NCBI GenBank assembly: GCA_051294375.1
Contig: CM119267.1
Span: 9,263,709 to 9,327,708, forward strand
Source: Paraspadella gotoi
Taxonomy: Eukaryota > Chaetognatha
DNA: 64,000 nucleotides
Direction of reading: 5' to 3'
Part shown: piece by piece, positions 58,966 through 64,000 of the stretch
How positions within the stretch are numbered: the stretch's first letter is position 1
Layout: each line of letters opens with the position of its first letter
Program-made: the position numbers and the translations under genes
The notes under the pieces: generated by a model
The model's input: only the letters and a program-made list of their open reading frames with translations
What the model was told of the DNA's origin: nothing
The model's database searches: none

Positions 58966-60168
58966 ATGTCCGTCCCTGTCTTTCAACGATTGTACCAAAA
59001 ATTAGCGTTAGGATGGAGGTTTTATTCCTTCTCCTCCGAGAAGTCTTTTCGGCCGACAAGGGAGCATTTGATCAACCAAATTAGAAAATTAGAAGCTAAC
59101 AATGAAAATCTTCGAAAGTTTATCGAAAAGCGATCGTCCAGTGTCGCTCAAAAGGTGACGACTGGTTTGGCTCCGAAAGTTAACCGACGCTACATCGCTC
59201 TGCTCGTCTCCTATATCGGTTGGGACGAGAGTAGGGAAGAAGAATTTAACATTTCAGACTCGTTACGATCCGCACTGATAAAAACCAATCTCGTCGACGA
59301 AGATGAAAAGGTCGATATTCGTTCTGGAGACGTGGCTCTCGGCGTCAGCGCCGTGGATCAAATCCTCGCCCTCCGACTAAAGACCAACTTGGGCAAAGGA
59401 GTAGGAGTCGAAGTGACGGGAGACGCCGCTTTTGGAAAAACCGGGGACGACGAGGAAATTCGTTACCCGCTCGTTCTCAACAAGGCCCTTCCAGGAAGCG
59501 TGCGAGTTCTGGCCTGGGCGCCTATTACGGCCGACTATGACCCGCGCATTGGTGATCGAACGCGGGTGACTCATTCCTGCTTCTTTCCTAAGGGCGATTT
59601 AGACCTCGAGTCGATGCGTCGATTGGCCGCCGATGCGGAGCTGGAGAGCGACGTCGATGTCGTCGTTGACGATTTCCGTGCCGAATTCCCGTGCAAATCC
59701 AACTTCGAATCCGATTTAGACTTGTGCGAAGCGAAGGTCTCTGGTCGCGGGCTGACGTCCGAATGCGCTACATCCATCGTTGGCCGGTTACTTCGTCGAT
59801 GCTCATCGGACGAGGGCACCGAGGACGCCTGTGTCAAGGTATCTCTAACTAGTTTGACAAGGATCGACGCTGATACGGAACTCCATTGGTATTACGATCA
59901 AGTGGCTCTCGTCGACTGCGCCCTACATTTTCAAAGCGCCCAAATGGAATATGCGATCAAAGCCGCCATCGTCGATCAAACTCTGACGAAGGTCAAGCAA
60001 GAACTTGAATCTAAGGGAGACGTTGGAGAAGGCGTTTTTTGCAAACCTTATCGTTCCCTTTTTAAGGATTCGGTGACTCCTTTGCCGAGAGGATATTTGA
60101 CAAAGGGCTATGACAATTACTTAGATTACATTTACAAACGGAGAGCGCAAGAGAGTTGGAAAAAATAA
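58966..60168 (+). CDS. PUS3: PUS3-like pseudouridine synthase fold, catalytic motif lost
   Basis: 400 aa, intronless, ATG five bases after an acceptor-like GAGTCAAG (AG 58959-58960). The N-terminal coiled coil (INQIRKLEANNENLR) and RRYIALLVSYIGWD match PUS3 (Deg1), which modifies U38/39 of tRNA anticodon stems. Later blocks also align: EIRYPLVLNKALPGSVRVLAW and DLDLESMRRLA. The active-site GRTDKGVSA, however, reads SGDVALGVSA (119-129), with Ala124 where the catalytic Asp should be; the RYR(Y)FF and HDFRN positions are altered too. The frame is open and length normal, so it is a maintained pseudoenzyme, not a pseudogene. A second active PUS3 may exist elsewhere. Confidence 0.7.
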   Translation: MSVPVFQRLYQKLALGWRFYSFSSEKSFRPTREHLINQIRKLEANNENLRKFIEKRSSSVAQKVTTGLAPKVNRRYIALLVSYIGWDESREEEFNISDSLRSALIKTNLVDEDEKVDIRSGDVALGVSAVDQILALRLKTNLGKGVGVEVTGDAAFGKTGDDEEIRYPLVLNKALPGSVRVLAWAPITADYDPRIGDRTRVTHSCFFPKGDLDLESMRRLAADAELESDVDVVVDDFRAEFPCKSNFESDLDLCEAKVSGRGLTSECATSIVGRLLRRCSSDEGTEDACVKVSLTSLTRIDADTELHWYYDQVALVDCALHFQSAQMEYAIKAAIVDQTLTKVKQELESKGDVGEGVFCKPYRSLFKDSVTPLPRGYLTKGYDNYLDYIYKRRAQESWKK

Positions 60169-60212
60169 ATTTATTTTTGTTTTCATTTTTGTTAGAGAAA
60201 GCAATTAAAACA

Positions 60213-61769
60213 ATGAATTCATTATCGGGACCGAATCTCGTGAACCTTGTAGATCATCTTCGCGAACTCGAATCGGGTTTCACTTCGATTCTTTTTGAGA
60301 CAGTCTTGAAACTCTCCACGCTCACGGACACAAGGTTAGTCGAGCGGGTTATACAGTATTGATTTCGTTCATTTGCGAATATTTAGAAGAACTTTTATTC
60401 ACAAAAATTACATGATAAATTTTAATTACTGTACGATTACTTCAACGATTTTTCCAGTGTTTTTCTACTGGTGGAGACGCCAGAGGGAAGAAAGTTTGGC
60501 GGGAAGCGACATCTCTGCGATTATTACGCGGGCCAAGGTCTCAAATCTATCGGCAATGACGTCGAGTGCAACATTGACGCCAGCGTTTCCGGTCTTAATG
60601 AGCGTTACTTAAACAGTCGATTAGCACGCCAGGTATCGTCAGTATTGGTTTTTTTTATTTGTAGTAATTTGTTAAGTTGCTTTTTAATACGTAAAGCTAA
60701 GATTTCTAATCCGATCCTCGCTCTCTCACTCGAGGACGCCGTTCAAGTTATTTCTCATGCCAATTCACTGGTGCCTCTGCCTTCATCTCTTCCATTGCAA
60801 CCGCCTCATTTATCCAACGGTACGCCCCGCTCGGTTTTGGGGGTGGCTCAGACGAACAAGAGAAAACAATCACGGCCTAAGTCGTTGTCTCGTCAAACAT
60901 TTGGATCGCCGACGAAAAGATCGCGTATCGAATCGGTCGGAGGAGGCGGGTGCGGCGCGGACGTTAACGGGACGGCGACGATTCGAGAGGCTCCTCTGGG
61001 TGCTGGTCACTCATCCCTCGACGTTGAGATAAAGACGGAAACGGAGATGCCGTGCGTCTTCGTTGGGGAGAACGATATTCGTGAAATCAGTCTCGACGAC
61101 GACGACGACGACTTCGCCAAATCTCTTGACGAGTCGTCCGACGCGCTCAACTCCAGTCTCGTTAAGATTCCTCCCAACGGACTCAACACCGACTCTATGG
61201 TTTTCGAGATCACTTCTGAATTGGACATGGTTTGTAGATCTAAGAATTTTACTAAGACTCGCTTATAATATAAGTTATATTTTTACTAATTTTCAAAGCT
61301 TCTTTTAAAGGCTTCAAACCCTTGGAGTATCAAAGACTATTTGGATCGGACCGTCAAAGCTTCGGCCATGTTGAATATGGAGGCTCCGATTGATAACCCT
61401 ATGGATCCAAGTTGCATGGAAATAGAAAGACATTCGACCTTCATGAAGCTCTTATCCTCTATACTTTACGATTCTTCGAAGGGTTCGTGACTGATGATTT
61501 TTTTCCGTTTAAACTCTCAATCGAAAATAAACTTCTATTTTCACATAGAAACGGCGATGGCGTGTCCAATTAAAATGAAGTCTCATCCTTATTCAAAAAA
61601 ATTTTTCTCCGCCGTCTACGAAGAATGGTTCACATATTTCACTAACTTAGCCGAACTTCACTCCAAGGGTTATCGTTGCCTTGAGGGTTCGCGGTCATAC
61701 AGCGTGAAAACGTTCTGTCGCAACGTAATGCAACGAAGCTTTGGATATTTTCTTGACAGAATGAAGTGA
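60213..61769 (+). CDS. orphan protein with a MADS-like segment
   Basis: Five exons: 60213-60334, 60458-60632, 60702-61229, 61311-61482, 61549-61769 (405 aa). Residues about 25-60 (LKLSTLTDTRVFLLVETPEG) resemble the helix-strand core of MADS domains (ELSTLTGTQVLLLVASETG in SRF), but the basic DNA-contact helix is absent. A CDYYAGQGL block, a middle region with KRKQSRPKSLS and an acidic patch (ISLDDDDDDFA), and a C-terminal globular part (YEEWFTYFTNLAEL) follow. It is probably nuclear. I do not recognise the family. It lies 44 bp after the PUS3-like stop. The start of exon 3 (GCTAAG|ATT) has a weak acceptor; in-frame retention of that intron would also be open. Confidence 0.55.
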
Positions 61770-62709
61770 TCTACGGCCACAGTCTCTTTTTGTTTTTAGC
61801 TGATCTCATATCGCTTGCATTCCGATGTTATCTTTCTAAAAATAAACCGTCTAAGGTGAGTGGTACGCATTACGGGCCAATTTTGACAATTTTTATACCT
61901 CGCATCTCCAGTTTTATTAATAAATTATGATTTTTTTTCCGTGGCATTGAGAAGAACTGTTTCAAGAACACGAAATGCATACATGGTAGAATTCTACATA
62001 CAACGAAAAATGGGGAGGGGAGAGGTTTATTTGTACAAAATGATAAATGGTTTAAAGGTTAAGCAAAGTTTTCAACTGCTTCAACTTTTTATTTATTATG
62101 TAGTTACTATTAGATAATAAAGTGTTTCCTTTCGAAAAATACTTAATCGAATTTTTTTATTTTATGTTTTCATGATTCAAATTTCATAATTGATATGAAC
62201 AGCGCGATTATTACGATTATTTTGACATTATCATCTCGTTGCTCCATACTGCGATTGCTCAGAATTTTGAAGTCTTATTTTAGTCGATATGGTCTCTGTA
62301 CCTCAATGCAACCACCCACCCTAAAATTTTGGAGCTGTGGACGTTTTTTCTAATTATTATTTTAGTCCAGTTTATTGGTTAGTGGAAATCGAGGTAGATT
62401 TCGTAGTTAACTTCGTAATTTTGCTACTTGTGGATGAATTTGATTTTAATCTTTCTCATTTCTTTATACTCTTATCAAACAGAAACCTGTGATAATCCCG
62501 CACGTTCGTTGTGGATCTTCGAGATTTTGCTGTTTGATTGAATCTAAATTTTCAATCGTATTTTTAAACAATGTCAATGCGCATCGTTCGTACCAAAACT
62601 ATACAAACTATTGTTCAATGATCTTTTCTACGCCAAAGATTGTCGCTTCTATCGAACAAAAAAAAAAAAAAAACAGCGACGAACAACATCTCATTTTTAA
62701 AGCTAAACC
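61770..62709 (+). other. intergenic, no gene seen
   Basis: 940 bp of AT-rich sequence. It ends with an A-run (62659-62673) close to the TRIM start. No credible frame on either strand; it probably holds the promoter and leader of the TRIM gene. Confidence 0.55.
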
Positions 62710-64000
62710 ATGGCAGCAACTCCTCTCTGTGTCCTTCCCCCCACGTCACCCACCAAGAGCTTGCCTTCTCCTGTTCCCAAAATGAACCTCGACACCAACG
62801 TCTCCTCCGCTGCCTCCTTGACCCAAAACTCCGGATCGCTCTCCTGTCTGGACGCGCCATCTTCGCCGGGTCGCGATTTCGCCTCGCCCCACCCAATGAA
62901 TCTGGACACTCCCCACCTCTTTCTTACTTGCGGCATTTGCCGCGAATATTTTAAGGACGACCCAAAGCTTCTTTCGTGCCTCCACTCGTTCTGCGAGTCT
63001 TGCCTCCAATCTACGATGCTCGAGGGATCCCTGTCGCTGTCGTGCGCAACCTGTAAGGTTCAGTCCATTATACCGCCATCGGGCATTTCCGGTTTGCAGA
63101 CAAATTTTTACGCCGTTGATCTTCGGCGCATCCTCGACGAGGCCCGTCATTGCGCCGGGTGCGTCGTGGGCAGCGCTACTCCCGCATCTTACCGTTGCAC
63201 GGAATGCGGCCAGTCGCTTTGCAGCACCTGCTCTAAAACACATGCCTTGAAAGTTTCTGAGAATCAAGAGACTGGAGAATCGAAATCTCACAACGCCGTT
63301 GCTATTTGCAAATTGGCTATCGAGGAAGTCGTATCCAAGTTGGATGAAGAAACCGCGGTTTTTGCGACAAACTCAGATGCTCCGAGCGACATAGAAGACC
63401 CTCGGACGAATCGTCTCAAATGCCCGAGTCATAACTACGAAGAACTTTCCCTTTATTGCTCGACTTGCGAAACAGGAATATGTAGCGTGTGCGCTGACCG
63501 AGTGCACTTTGAACATGCGACAGAGACGATGAGTGACGCAATTGAGAAAGAGCGGGCAATGATGCGCGAAATGGCGAAGGCGGTGGACGCTCAGGTACCC
63601 CTCATCCGTGACACTATTGATCAAGTGAACCAGATGAAGAGTTCCCTCGCCGCCAATCTCTCCGAAGCCGAGAATAAGATTGAAGAAGCCTTCGACTCTG
63701 TTGTAAAATCCCTCAAAGAGAGACGCGACAAACTGCTGCGCGAAGCCACCGAAGCCCACGAGGCAAAGGAAAAAGTGCTTAAAGCTCAACGCGACGCTTT
63801 AGAAGCTAAATTGGCTCGCATGCTGAGTTGCTGCGAACTGACGATGTTCACACTTGAGAACGGATCCGACGCGGAAATTCTGTTGCTCCACAAACAGCTT
63901 GCCGATACCATGGACGAGTTGGCCTCTTTGGACGTCAATTTCACGCCAGAAGAGAATTACTTTCTCGGTTTTTCCCCAGGAGATTTGCCAAAGATGCGCC
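62710..64000 (+). CDS. TRIM-family RING/B-box/coiled-coil protein, 3'-truncated by the window edge
   Basis: Open from ATG 62710 through the window end (430 codons seen). A Ser/Pro-rich N-terminus is followed by a C3HC4 RING (CGICREYF, CLHSFCESC, CATC), B-box 1 (CAGC...YRCTECGQSLCSTC), B-box 2 (CPSHNYEELSLYCSTCETGIC..C) and a long coiled coil. Two B-boxes plus this spacing suit the TRIM2/3/71 (RBCC-NHL) class, a family of ubiquitin ligases and RNA regulators, but the filamin/NHL part would lie beyond position 64000. TRIM45 and TRIM56 are alternatives. No intron is visible so far. Confidence 0.8.
   Translation, partial: MAATPLCVLPPTSPTKSLPSPVPKMNLDTNVSSAASLTQNSGSLSCLDAPSSPGRDFASPHPMNLDTPHLFLTCGICREYFKDDPKLLSCLHSFCESCLQSTMLEGSLSLSCATCKVQSIIPPSGISGLQTNFYAVDLRRILDEARHCAGCVVGSATPASYRCTECGQSLCSTCSKTHALKVSENQETGESKSHNAVAICKLAIEEVVSKLDEETAVFATNSDAPSDIEDPRTNRLKCPSHNYEELSLYCSTCETGICSVCADRVHFEHATETMSDAIEKERAMMREMAKAVDAQVPLIRDTIDQVNQMKSSLAANLSEAENKIEEAFDSVVKSLKERRDKLLREATEAHEAKEKVLKAQRDALEAKLARMLSCCELTMFTLENGSDAEILLLHKQLADTMDELASLDVNFTPEENYFLGFSPGDLPKMR

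Overview
The window is nuclear DNA from an animal with a compact genome. Most genes are split by short GT-AG introns (often 60-100 nt), coding exons are GC-balanced and the gaps are AT-rich. An activin/TGF-beta type I receptor, a TRIM protein, a dynein-2 intermediate chain and SR-rich nuclear proteins place it in Metazoa. I recognise no close reference species. The compactness, strict co-orientation of genes and lone splice-acceptor-like sites before start codons suit a lineage with spliced-leader trans-splicing and operons; a glass sponge is one guess, made at low confidence.

Layout: 33 protein genes were found and all lie on the + strand. Positions 1-11173 hold a partial NUDT6, a small membrane protein, DHRS7B, a PLP-dependent dehydratase, ATP synthase OSCP, a ten-finger C2H2 protein, the type I receptor, and a small membrane protein whose stop overlaps the start of CSKMT. 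Positions 11174-16771 are a gene-free block with tRNA-derived SINE copies, simple repeats and a decayed Penelope-like retroelement (RT tail plus GIY-YIG remnant). Positions 16772-38918 are packed: ECD (with a 2.15 kb repeat-filled intron), COX7A, acid phosphatase, RPL13, USP14, TDP1, RPL4, XRCC6 (Ku70), DYNC2I2 and an NKTR-type cyclophilin. Positions 39466-61769 hold a TUT4/7-like enzyme, TIMM23, MEPCE, TRMT61B, PAF1, NDUFB5, mS38, two more TRMT61-like genes, PPP2R3C, a PUS3-like protein and an orphan gene. A TRIM gene runs off the right edge at 62710-64000.

The genes are mostly housekeeping: mitochondrial respiration, import and ribosome (OSCP, COX7A, NDUFB5, TIMM23, mS38, CSKMT, TRMT61B), cytosolic ribosome (RPL13, RPL4), RNA modification and transcription (MEPCE, PAF1, TUT, PUS3-like, NKTR) and DNA end repair (TDP1, XRCC6). 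Such genes commonly populate animal operons. Intergenic gaps are typically 44-260 bp. In several of them a polyA signal is followed 25-50 nt later by a T-rich AG acceptor and then a start codon.

Most interesting observations: (i) the operon/trans-splicing architecture; (ii) a PUS3-like protein in which the catalytic aspartate motif is destroyed; (iii) three TRMT61-like methyltransferase genes, one with a broken SAM loop; (iv) a near-perfect inverted repeat with 188-bp arms that swallows an exon of that same gene; (v) a PBZ-like zinc finger in TDP1; (vi) an ATGA-overlapping gene pair; (vii) a repeat family carrying a 22-bp minisatellite in two introns; (viii) a hammerhead-ribozyme-like motif. 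Exon models come from reading frame, splice consensus and remembered protein families; no alignment or transcript data were available.
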